From assembly GCF_030936135.1 (NCBI RefSeq), contig NC_082600.1, positions 20,343,943-20,407,942 of the forward strand: a stretch of 64,000 nucleotides of DNA, read 5' to 3'. Below are positions 11,401-23,700 of this stretch, in pieces (the stretch's first letter is position 1; each line of letters starts with the position of its first letter). The translations under genes and the position numbers were made by a program. The notes under the pieces are model-generated. The model was not told the DNA's origin. It saw only the letters and a program-made list of their open reading frames with translations, and ran no database searches. This DNA is from Gavia stellata. Lineage: Eukaryota > Chordata > Aves > Gaviiformes > Gaviidae.

Positions 11401-14400
11401 AGGGGCGGGGGGGGGAAGAAAAGAGAAAGACATCTCTCTCAGGTGTGTCTCAATACAGCAGCAAGAGGTGTGCAGTCTGTAGCCTGCTGCTGCATTCAGA
11501 ATATAAAATTTCCAAAATTACAAGTTGCGAGTGTGATAATGAACTGAAAGTAAATACAGTTCAGTTTGCTATGAATCACTCTTTGGGGGTTTAATTGGAC
11601 TCAGATGAGCTGGCATTGTTGTGGTGCAAGAATAGAGTTGTTTCAGAATTAGACAGGCGTTGTTGCTCAGCAGTCCAGAGCTGCAGCATCCGAGTGGCAC
11701 CAGGGAAACCTTGTCCTCAAAGAAGCTTCCCAGGACAGATCGAGGAAGGTCTCTGGGTGATGAAAGAGCCAGCGGCTCCTGCAAGCCTCCGAGATCCGGG
11801 AATTCACCTGCTGGTTCCAGAGGCTGTCTCTGCGCTTTGAATCGCTCTCTGATGAACACTATGAGTTAAGGTTGTCACTGTGGGATGGAAGGCTTTCCTT
11901 CACCCTAAAAGCCCTCTAAGCTCTTCTGGCAGGGAAAAGGGGGCATGAAATGATAGTAATGGGAACCACTATAATGGGACATTACAGGAAATGAAAATAA
12001 GCGTTTTGTGCTCTTCCTTACAGCAGGAATTTAAGATCCCAAAGCGGAACCACCAATGGCTCGGACAACGTGTTGCGTCCAGGCAAGGACAATACTTTCC
12101 TTAGGAAAGCGAATGCAGTTTGGCTCCATGAGAGGTAGAGAGCTGGGATGATACCCTAACTCGGCGTTTGACTAGCGTAGCTTGACTACACTGGAGATGC
12201 ACAGAGAACTTGAACACAGGAACTGTCCTGTAATGGGGAGAGACAGAAATTTCATATCACCCTCTTTAAAGCCATGATTGTGATTATGGGACGAGGTTCT
12301 TAACCTGGTGCAAGAAGATTTATATAATGATTCTCATTAATGCCAGTGGGAATTACTCAGAGCTATACAAGTGCATCACAATAAGAAATGTGCCTTGGCA
12401 GTTCACTATTAATATTTGAAGATAGTACAAGGAAAGTCTCCTTCTCTGAGTCGAGTGGGCAAAAAATAGTGATATTTTTTGGGAAAAAAAAATCTGTTAT
12501 TTTAGTCTTCTGAAAGGTTATAGGAAGGTGAACCATTCGTACTTACAGGTCCTCAAAAATAAGGAATTTCTTACATATGTAGCTTTTTAACTGTTCCCAT
12601 GATTATAACTGCAGATGTTTAGCTACTGTCTGCTGGTTACTGACGGGCAACAGCCCAGCTCTGTTTTTAGGCGCTGCTGACCATCTCTGCTGACCCACTC
12701 AGTCCCAGGGCTTTGGTCCCGTCTGTTGCTCACCATGGGACAGGAAAGGTTGGTTCCATTCTGCTTGCAGTTACATCCTGTAATAAAACAGGACAGGGAG
12801 ACTGCAGGCAGCAGAAGAAAGGCATAAGCAAAATCAGAATTTGTGATTTTAGTCTAGTGAAATATCTCAAAGAGCTTGCTTCTTTTGAAGTGGCCACTGA
12901 AGTTGGGAGAAAGGGCTCTGTATTTATGTGAGGTACGGAGAGAGGCAGACATTGACCTTTACTTGATGTTTCTGAGTTAGTCGTTATTCCTCTGTTAGGT
13001 ATGTATCAGTAACAAGCTTTCAAGTTGGTTTCTTCGAATTTTGGCTTTCTGGGTTTTTTTGGCTAAAGTTGGCATGAAGTTTTAATCTTAAAATCTGAGT
13101 TCCAGCAGCAAGCATTATTTCAGGTGTGGGTCCTGTCCTGCATTGTACCAAGTATGGCTACGCAGCCTTCGCCTCCAGTTCACCTTCCTCCCATGGACGG
13201 CAGGGCTCGGGCTGCGTCTGTTAGCAGCGTGTTGCTGCGGTGATTGCCCAATCCCTGTAAGACCTGTGGCTAATTGCTGCCGTGCTGTTTCAACTAATTT
13301 TCTTTATTATTCTTAGCATTATTTACATATTTTTTTATGGAAACCCATTTCATTTAAATGAGAGAAAGTAAAATCTACTATTCCTGACAGATGTCAACAG
13401 CTTTGGAACAATGCAGGACATGGTGATTGCATCCCAGCAATGCCACTGGCTTGGAAGAAGGTTCACTAAGGCAGATGAGTCTTGCCTCTCGCCCTGCAGA
13501 TGGTAAATGCCAAAGCTAACCTTTATAACAGCACATTGCATGTGATGGTCCACCCCGAAGCCCAGGGTTCCCTGCTGAGAAGGTCCTTGCTCATGGCTGC
13601 GCAAGTTGAATTTCATCAGTTTTCACATTCCCAGCAAATAAACTGGTGAGGTAGAAGTTGGTGCTATGTGTGGCTTGGTGCAAACCTTCTTCAGGATTAT
13701 TTTGAAAAGTCGAGGGTCTTGGAGATCATCAGCTGCTAGATTAGTAACACCGAGGATGGCGGTGTATGCCCTCAGGGTATACTCCAAGTGATAAGTGGAG
13801 TGTGGAGCTAGAGGGACAGCCACAGTGAAAGTGCATTTCAGTTTTTCAGCTGAGCAGTGGCCACATCCTGGCCCAGTGTGTATACATCTTACCACCCCTG
13901 TATGGGGCAGGTGCTCTCATAGGAGGGTTTGGCATTACAATGGTATGTGCTGTTTTAATACTTCAACAGAGATAACAGAATACTTAAATAAATCCTGTCT
14001 GATGCTTAGGTGAGGATTTCATCCTGCTATGTCTGTAGGCAGATACCAAACAGAGTTTATAATTCACTGTCCAAGGATTTGATCCTTTCTTTCACTTTCT
14101 TTTGCATTCCAACTTACAGTATTATAACTGCATAGAAATTGCTGTAAGGCAATAAAGAACATAGTCACATAATAGTTGCACAGAATAAGGTCAGCAGGTA
14201 ATAAGGTGTTGGAAACCATGGACCTAGGAAGGTCCAGTTACTTGCTTAATACAGATATTGTATTGGCATTAAAAAGCAGAAATTCTTGAATGTTCCCTGC
14301 TTTCCTGTTATTAAAAAGCCGTCAGAGAAACATGAGACCAAATGAAGGTACATGTCTCCCCTGCCCTGCTGTGTGGCACCAGTTACAGGGTATTTTACAA

Positions 14401-16008
14401 AAAATTCCCAAAACACCCTGCCACTGTTACCATCTCTGCTGCTTGGCAACTGTTAGCACCAGCCGGGCCCAGCCGGGAGCACTGGGCTCCTAAGGCCAGA
14501 GCAGCTTTTAGACTGCTGTGCTAGTTAAACCTGACTGAAGCCGAGCCCGGCTGCAGGATGGGTATGGCAGCAGGTGCCTGGCTGAAGCCTGGTTCCCTCC
14601 TGAGCGCAGGCGTGGGACAGCGGTGGCAGCTGGGGACAGCTGTGAGCACCAGGGAGGGCACCCAGGTGAGGGCAGCTGGGTTGTTCGAAAGGGAAAAAGA
14701 TATTTTTATTCCAGCAGCTAAAACCCTTTTGTATTTTGATTTCTTTTAGCAGCTATTTATCCAAAACATTTGGGAGAAAAGCTGTCTCTTTATTAAATAT
14801 TTAACACCCTTGCCTTCAGCTGTGGGCTGAGAAAGCTCCCAATCCACATCTGAGTCACCAAGAACTCCTCCGACAAAACCAGAGGAAGTCCAGATTGGAG
14901 ATCGTTACAGGAAAAAAAAAAAAGTTTGCTGATTTGGAAAAAGCCCAGAAGGGTTCCATCTCTCGTATATCATAAAACGAGCACAGCAGTCACTCTGTCG
15001 TGTACATCTGTGTGGATGAGGACTTGTAGAGTCCCAGATTTTAAGTGGAGAAGATCTCAATATGCTAGGTAGCGTCACACCCTATATAATGCAGACAAGT
15101 AGTGCACACAATGACTGGTCTCTTACTAAACGCTGTTCGGATTCGTATACTGACATGTTGGAGATGACAAGACATAGATCACTGTTTCCCTTAGTAGTTT
15201 GTTCCATTGGTAAATTATTGTTATTTTTAATCTCAGGCTGCTTAGTTTTCACCTGCAGCCATCAGCTGACATGCATCTCTCTGCAAAGCAAGGAGATCCA
15301 TGTTTTGAAGGTGCCCCGCTCTGTCAAGACGACAGCTTGGGACTCGTCTTCAGAAAGTGGGAATGCAGACTCCTGCAAAAGCAGCTTATGGTAACAAATA
15401 ATGTGAAAAGGATGATGGGTGATAAAACAGGTAACAAAAAAGGTTATGGCTAAAGTTTAAGTTATCCTAGCGCTGCTGGTGGTGAGTAGTAATGTGCACT
15501 GTGCTTGTATGTGCCATGCACGCATGGTGCTTGTAACTGACTCTGCTATGTATTTCTATTGAAGTGATAGGAACTGAATGAGTAAAGTTAAGATGAAACT
15601 TCTTTGTCATGTTTCTCCCTTTGGCCAAATTATGTTTTCAACATCCAAATGAATTATCTGCTGCAGAAATAGGTGGCAATCTCTGTCCCTTAGCCAATTA
15701 CAGAGACATCTCCAGCAGTGGTTTTACACCTCTTTCCACTGTGGACCACTTAAAAATTTTTCCTGGTGATGTGGGTTCTTTGTATAACAAACATACACCT
15801 ACTGCCAAGAGGTTTACTCCTCCTCATTGCTATTTGCAGATACTTTAAATGTGGTTCACAATATTTTCGCTGGTAGAAAACCATTAGTCTGTGACACAGG
15901 TAGTTTCTGTGTGCTCTGAGATCACTTCTACAGGGAAGACACAGACGCAAACCACTTTTTTTAGGCTATATGCTCTGAGTACTTTTAAACAACTTATTGT
16001 AGCTTATG
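8471..16008. other. Non-coding DNA, no gene recognised
   Basis: No exon or RNA gene could be supported. Notable content is a poly-G run near 11402-11415 and AT-rich, low-CpG stretches at 10730-11020 and 12290-12440 that look like slowly evolving non-coding DNA. The GC-richer interval 8.5-9.3 kb contains overlapping open frames on both strands with no domain content. Confidence 0.55.
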
Positions 16009-16080
16009 GGCCTGATTCTGATTTCAAAGTAGTGTTTATAGATCAGCTTGTGGTAAAGTTATTCCTGATTTAAGACTATG
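16009..16080. repeat. Remnant of an old palindromic amniote repeat
   Basis: The text around GGGCCTGATTCTGATTTCA and the following TTATTCCTGATTTAAG resembles one arm of an old, dispersed, imperfectly palindromic repeat common in turtle, crocodile and bird DNA. It is recognised by eye only; the family name is uncertain and the ends are approximate. Confidence 0.4.
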
Positions 16081-19000
16081 AAAGTAAGATCCTTTTTTTC
16101 CAGATGTTGAGCTTAGGAATACAAGCCTTATAGCCTCCTCCGCCTGCCCTAGCATGGTGCTTATTGGAAGGTGAGGAGTAACACCAGTAATGTCTGCTAA
16201 TGACACATCACCACTTGAGCAGCACTAATTGGCCAACATACTCTGGCACAAATCACTTGGCCCCTTTGCTCCTTTGACCTCCTCTGACTTGTGCAGGTGG
16301 GACTTGGACAGCTACCTTTTGTATGTGCTTGGCTTTTGGGTAGCCAAGGTTAATAGATACGACTCTTTTTTCCATAGCTAGCCTGCGCTGTCCCCTGCTT
16401 TCTGGGAGGCGAGAATGAGATTACGGAAAGTCAGTTTGGACATTAAAGGCTGACAGCAGTTAGATACCACTTTGACAGGCATTCTGCAAATACTCGGAGA
16501 CAAGACGGTCAGGAGACAGTTTGTATCAGCATTATGGAAAATGTTATGACCCTTTTTAAAGCTCATTGCTCAGATGTGCTGCAACACGTACCTGGATAAA
16601 CACGTTTGTTAGGACTCCTCACCGGGAGGAGCTGGTGTGGCCATCCACCTCCGCCTGAGCTGGCTGATACAGCTGGCAACCTCATTCCCTACCCATTGCT
16701 CAAATTGCCTAATGCTGCAATTGCCAGCGTCTTTGATGAAAGGCAGGTTCATGTATCAGATTGTTGAGCTTTAGGGATAGGGGATTAGATTTGCAGTGTA
16801 ATCTTCCAGTAACATTCCTCTTGATCCAGAGACCGTGCTTTACAAAAGAGCTCTTTTCTCTCTGACATTGTGGTGGCCTGCTAAGGGACGACTATCTTCC
16901 ACCTTCACTTGGCGATAGTAAGGCTGCTACTGACCTGATGTTCATGAAGGTCACAGCTGCACCAGGCAAAATTAGTTCTGTGCAGGACAGTTAAGGAGAT
17001 TGGATTTTCTCAGTTGTAGCTGATTTGCTTTCATCTGGGTTCTTCCTGCAAAGCCATTTAAAGTCCATTCCCCTCTGCCCCCCACTGCCCGTCTATGGGA
17101 AGAGACTGAAAGGGGGAGATTTCTGCCTGGTCTCTGATTCTGCTTCAAGCCCTATTCTCACGTCTTTCCAGGAAAGCATCTGGACAGAGGCTGGGCTGGG
17201 CTTTGTAGTTGTTCTGGAGCCTCAGACTGTATTGCATCCCATCACAAATGTTGTAGGGCCAGTAGGGATGGTCTTCCCCTGTGCCAGTTGGCTGTAGCTT
17301 TTGCACTGTCTGTTTTGGATATAGGACCCTGTGGGGACCCTTCTGCAGATTCCTGGTAACGTCGCTGCAGATGTGGCTGAGCCCCTTTCCAGTCCAGCTT
17401 TTTTCTTCTTGTGGCTGAATGTACCCGCAGATTTTGGAGCCTGATGGAGCCATTTAATTTGGGTCAAAAGGCAGGCAAAGCCCATGACTTCTAATCAGGA
17501 AAAAAACCTTCTGCACAAGTCAGTTGAGTACCAGATTTGGCCAGTTGAGCCTGGCCACTAGGAAATGTGTCAGATATCTGTCTGTACTGGCAAAACATGG
17601 CATATGGTTGTGCGTGAGAAGCCCATTCATTGTGACCACAGTGAGACACAAGAGGGAAAGTGATTTCTACCTGGATGCATTTTACTTCAATGACTTTCCC
17701 AGCGGGATGTAATCATGGTGAAGCTTTGCCTGTTGCGTTGGGTTGCAAAGCAACCACTGATGGAAAAAGCCTCTTGTTTCCCAGGCATCCTCCTGATTTC
17801 ACTCCCTGTCATTGTACGTTGTGGTGAAACCTGAAGTCTGCAGCAATTGCTGCCTGGTGAGTTTGGGAAGCGATACTGGAAGTTGAGGCAGACAATTGAT
17901 GGAGGGAGGGCTATGATCACATGGTGATGGTGATGGACTCTGTGATCCCAGTTCAGCTCCTCAGAGCAAATGGGAAAATTCACAGGAAGATTTGCTTGAG
18001 CACCTGGGCAGGGGCGTGTGATGGGGATATGTCCTTCTTCGCAAAGTCACTTTCAGCCTGTATCAAAAATCCATGCTGCCTGGGACTATATGGAAAAAGG
18101 GGGTATGGTTATAATTGAAGCAAAAGAGAGCTGCTGTATGATACGTTCCCTCCTCCCCAAAACTGTAGCTGATGCAGAGTTAAAGGCAGGTGAGCCTTAA
18201 TTGCTCCCAGAGCTCCATGTCTCTCCTCTCTGGATAGCAGAGCTGCACTGGAGCAGCGCCGGCAGCACCGCTGGGTCCTGTGCAGCAGGGTCCAGCATGA
18301 CCAGGGGAGCCAGGACAGCCGTAGAGAGCAGGTCTGTCCCCCTGTCCCCAGGCCCCTGCGCGTTGCGGTCCCCTCGCGTCAGGCAGGTCCCCTTGACTTG
18401 GTCACACTGGTCAGCTGTATTAACGCAGAGCCTGGCTGACTCCGGGATCGTGGCATGCTGCAGACCGTCCCGTACCTGACGCTGCAAAGTCCTAGTGTAG
18501 AAACTGTTGCAAAGGAGAAGCACCATATCAGCTGATTATAAATGCAGCCAAGTCAAGATTTTTGGATTCCATTTTCTTTTCTAAAAGCTTTGGTAACTAT
18601 CATTTTCCTGCACTGCACTGAAAACGTGCAATGGCTCTGGTTTGTCTTTGGCATTATCTGTTACTTTTTATTGGCATCTCCCTTTATGTTGTGACAGCAT
18701 GTCCTGTACTGGCTTACAGGCATAAATATTGCATCGGGGTTTGGGCTTTTTAGTCAACACGCATTTGGGAAAGGTGCTAGCGACTGTCGAGGGGTCAGCG
18801 TGCAGCATGTGAATGTGCAGTCATTGGAAACATCAGCATCCTTTGTGTCTGTGTTTCAGAACAGGTCTGAGACGTGAGGATTTTAGGTTTTCCATTCAGA
18901 CAGTATTATATTAGGAGTGTGAAGTATTTGACAGTTCTTTTATATTTACTCTTTTAATGTCAAAATGTGTCACATCTGGTATTAATTGGTGGAAAATTAT

Positions 19001-20599
19001 GGCTCTAATTTACCAATTTGATTGTCTGGGAAAATTGAAAAGAGTGTAACATAATAAATGAATGCCTATTAATCTTTCAAATTTGTCTGTTTACCACCAA
19101 GTGCTATCTGCTAAAATGGTTTGTTACGTGGTGCTGTAAACAGCTTTTCTGAACTACTGGTATTCATGGAGAGGAATTACTACCTGGGAGGGCTGTGGCC
19201 AGTGCAGTTTGGACTCGCTAAGGGCAGGATGGGGCCCGAAGAAGTCCTTGGGCCAGCAGTGGCTGAGACCCACCTGAGGCAGGTCTCCTCCAGGCTGTCC
19301 TCTCCTGCGGGGAGTAGTAACCTTGGGGGGGTGATGGCACGGCGTCGCCATTCCCGTGTGCATGCCGGTCCCGTTCCCTGCTGTCCTGGGTGTGGGGACG
19401 GAGGAGCAGCCTGCCAGGGACATGGCCTTTGTTCTCCTCCTTCCCTTCACCCGGGGCTGTCTTCTCCATGTGGGTTCTTAGTCCAGGGCACAGGCTACCG
19501 CTTCATTGATGCCCAACACAAATAGGCATCTTTGTCCACTATAATTGTTTTAATCATCATTAATGAACATTAATTATTTTGAACCGGAGCTCTCAAAAAG
19601 CCTTGATTTTCTCAGACTTGCCAACAGAGGAGCGTAGGCAAAAAAGGTCAGATTGTTCTTCCTGGGGTTGCAAATGGAAAGGTTTGTCTTGCAGGCAACG
19701 TGGATCAAACCCAAACTGCCAATATAGCTTGGCAAGGCGCTGTCACTCCGTCCTGACAACCCCAGCTCTAAGGAGAAGGGTCGCCGCTGCCTTTCCAACT
19801 GACACGTGGGCGAAGCAAAGGAAGCTGGTGGCAGTACACTCTTATTTGAGTGGAGCGTGTGCATGGTGACAAGCCCGGTAGCTTTTCTATCAAAAGACAC
19901 CCGTGTGTTTGTGAAAATACATTTTTGGAGGATCAAATACCAGGTGCTTATTTTAGTAGCAGAAAGCCCTGAAACATGCCAACTCTGGAATAAGCTGATT
20001 CTGAAAACTGACATATTCTGTATGATTATTCCAGTATATGCCATCTGTCAGTAGCATATCCAAATATTTATATATTTTGATTATTGTAACTGTTATGAGG
20101 ATACTGAAGCTCACAAATCATTTCATTTTCAGCAATCATTTTATTACTCTTCCATGGTTTAACAACGAAGTTTTGCCTGTCCCCGTTCAGGCTCTCACAC
20201 AGGGAATACAGTCACAGCGTGGCTATGCAAGTGATACCCTTCATAGAAAAAGCCTGTGGCTGGGGGATGCCTGAGCCTGTGCTCCGCCGGGTCTGCGCCA
20301 GCTCCCACTCACTTCATCTCCTTGGGCTTCAGCCCGTGATACGCTCTCCTTCAACTCCGTCCCGCCTTGTCAAGTGACTACGCTTAGATTGGCAAATGAT
20401 ATAATATGACTAATTATGTTTAATGCGGATAATGTCTTATAATCAAAATAAAGAGTGGATTGCAAACAGATCCTTAAAGGGCACGAGGCACAGAATTGAC
20501 GCCGTATTTATTACCAATAACATCACTGAAGTGCTAACAGCTGCTCGGCTCCGGCAAGTGCGGCCCCTTTGCAGAGTTTTCCAGAAGAAGGGCTAAGTG
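16081..20599. other. Non-coding DNA, no gene recognised
   Basis: No supported coding exon. It contains a perfect short inverted repeat at 17741-17755 (listed separately) and an AT-rich block at about 18590-19110. A further block at 20370-20600 has several homeodomain-type TAAT cores and looks like possible enhancer DNA, but conservation cannot be seen from one sequence. Confidence 0.5.
17741..17755. repeat. Perfect short inverted repeat, X-box-like
   Basis: GGTTGC, spacer AAA, GCAACC: two perfect 6-base arms around a 3-base spacer. The arms contain the half-site pattern of RFX X-boxes (GTTGC/GCAAC) but the spacing differs from the usual 14-bp X-box, so binding is only a possibility. Confidence 0.5.
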
Positions 20600-20760
20600 C
20601 ATCGGAAGCGCATTATTGCTGATAATAGTAATTAGTTCAGTAGAGCTCAAAATGTTTTGTAAAATATTATTATCATCCCAATTTTGCAACTCTGCAAACC
20701 CTGGCACGGAGAAACAGCTTCCTCGGCTCGGAGGAGTCACTGCCTGCCATGGGGGTGGCC
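20600..20760 (-). repeat. MIR/L2-type old SINE fragment
   Basis: The run ATTATTATCATCCCAATTTT, followed within about 25 bases by a decayed form of the 'gaaactgaggcacagag' block, is the antisense core typical of MIR-family elements. The 5' portion, resembling 'ctcaaagcgctttacaaa', supports this. Divergence is high and the ends are approximate. Confidence 0.5.
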
Positions 20761-23700
20761 CTGGCCCTGGGTGCAGGGCTGCTGCCCCTCTCGTTGGACC
20801 ACAGTGCTCTCTCCAGCTGACTCCAGAAGTAGAAGGGATGTCCCCTCCATATCTCTGCCTTCGTTTTCAGAAGCGTTAGCAAAGAGACTTCAGTAGACGG
20901 AGAAATGCAGCGATGTGAAAGCAGATTTGGGTGTTACATTTTTGAAAAGCCATTGTTAAGCTAAAAAAGGAAACCGCAAGCTGTAAAGGTTGACGAAGCT
21001 CCTGTGTAAGGGACTCTTATTTTGCTGTGTACGTTTGTTTTCTCTTGCTTACTAAAGGACTAAAGTGCAATCTAGGTTTCAGAGAGAGATGGCTGATTAA
21101 TCTGTCTGCCAGGTACATATGGAAATAAATTAGCAAATGGTGCATCTGGGATTAAACTACTGCAGAGATGATAAATTATTGCCATCTTCCATGGCTGTAT
21201 TACTGAAGCTTCACTGGGTTCCCAGTACTCAGTTACTTGCTATTCACACGGTATCACCGTGGCTGTGGAACAGAAAGCCTCTATGTTTGAAGCAATTTTC
21301 TATGATATGCTAGTTTGAGAACAGATCTGGCCAGACCTGTAAGGATATGCAGTATACTTAGATTAAGTATAAGTGAAGAGATTTGATTCAGTCCTTCTGC
21401 TCTGCATGAAATTCTGCTGGTTTCTGAGGGCAGGAATGCTCGGGAAGGGGAAAGGCAAGGACCTGCAAGAGGTTTTTCCAGTATTTGCAGTCACCCCCCA
21501 CCCTTTATCCCAAACAGCAGAGTTATCTACAATAGCATGAAGTTGTGAGGGCCTGGAAGTGAACATCCTCTGGCCTGAACCTCTCCCACACCCTCGGCTT
21601 GACGCAGATGTAGCTCCAGATTGCACAACTCCAGCTTATCTCCGAGATCAAGACTGAGATGAAACACCATGTGGGCAGGTGGTATTTGCATTGAATCCTG
21701 ATATAGGCTTCTCAGCTCTGTCTCTGCTTCTACTGCATTTTTCATGTCCGTTTAAACTGATACGTAGTTGATGGGCTGGCAGCTGAGACATACCGGCGAT
21801 GCCTACAACAGGACATGGAAGTGGAGTAAGTGTAACAGCAGACATGTGGTGTGCTGCCTTTCTGGAGGAAGAAAGGGTCGCGCAGAAGTTCTCATCAAGG
21901 CTTCTGCATTATAATACTTAGCGAGATTATGGCTGTGTACACAGTGCTTGTTGGGAGCTCTCTGTGGATCACCTGGACTATAATTTTCTTTCCTGTCCAT
22001 GTACCTGGATTTCACTTCAAAAGAAACTGGGACAGCTGTGGAGATGGTACGAAAACCAGTAGCTGTACTGGCTAGGCCAGGAGAGGTTCCTTACATACAC
22101 AAAGGTGATCTTATGATAGCAGTGCAGGGTAACAAAAGTTCTTGTTCTGGTTTCCTTATTTCCTGAGGTCTTTACTTGGGCTCTTAACACTTGCTTCGGG
22201 GTTGCTCTTCCCCAGAAGGGAGTTGAAGGAATAAAGCAACTCTGCAGATGGTCACAAAGAAGGTGGGGAGGGGGCAAGTGGGAGCAGTGCTGGACACAGA
22301 GATAAATCAAAGATTGAGTTTTGCTTAACGTGGCTTGTGTTTAAAAGCTTGTATTTTAGTTTGAGAGCATATTGCAAGAGTGGCTTGGCTTTTCCTAGGG
22401 CAGGTCTGAAGCATGTGGCAGTCATGGTGCAGAGGGGCCAGATCCTGCGGCACACAGGCGAGCTGTGGGAGCGGGGGCAGCATTGCTGGAAAAGCCGCAG
22501 CCGGGCTTTAACGGGGAGTCTGCAGCCCGGCACATAGAGCTGGTGTCTCCACGTCGACCTCCCTGGCCCTGCGTGGGCCTTCCAGGTCTCTCGAAATCAG
22601 TCCCTGTGCAGGGAGCTCTGCCGGGGACTGGTCCCGCGGGCAGGATGGGACGCTTGCGGAGCTGGGAGCTGCAGGCGCTGGTTGTCCTTCAGGTCCCCTC
22701 GGTGGCACCGGCAAGTGGACGCGAGCCCGTCACAGGGCACAGACAGCCACTGTGTCTTCAGGCTTGGCAAGGTGGAAGGGCTGGGTTTGAGGGACAGTTA
22801 CTGGGTGACTGTGTCCTCCCGTTTTCTTCTCCGAGTCACTCATCGCAGTCCGTGAGTGAAGCACAGTGGGGATGTATGTGTTCGTAATTGAATACTACTA
22901 CTGAGAACAACGCGTTTCGTTACGAGATGCATGGGTGGATGCCTGGCTGTAAATCTGAGCTAGCGAGGACTAGCTCTGTTCAATTAATCCAAACACAGAA
23001 GTATTTACTAGAAATAGATTTATCTTCCAATGACTTTATTTGCAAATTTTGGTTAACAACAACAGTTTGCTCGTAATATAATCGTGTCAAGCAGCAAGTG
23101 GGACTTACTGTCATTCTTGGCCTTTCCCACGAAGTGTTTGGAGTAGAATGCAGAGTGAGTCAAAGGAAGCACCGGCTGATGGATGAACAGATTGCGGCAC
23201 AGTCATCTATTCTACTGCGCACTTCCAGGGAAACCCCTGCAAATTAGACGTGTGGTTTTTAAATGTACAGAGAAAACTAAAGAAATTACATTATGAATGA
23301 AAAATCAGATGGAAATGTCTATTCCTCTCTCGTAAACAGTTCAGGAATAACTTCCTCTAAAATATTCTGTTTTAAGCACGCATTTAATTTGTGCTCTGGG
23401 AGCAAAATAAAGTTGCTAAGATAAAACATTCTAATAATGATTTATGTAAATTTATTTGAACAAAGCAATGATGTAGTTGCCGATAGCAAATTGTTTGGAA
23501 TGTGAAATGGTATTTACGAGCTGCTTCTCTCTATATGAATACAATAGATGATAGGAGATGCTACATAAAGAAAACATAATTGTACATTCAAAATGGAGTC
23601 TGATGCCATGTTTAGTAAGCAGGCAAGCCAGTTGAACAGATTGCTGTGTGTCTGATAAAATAACCTCCAGCTTGATTCTTCATAGGCTATTTATAGAATG

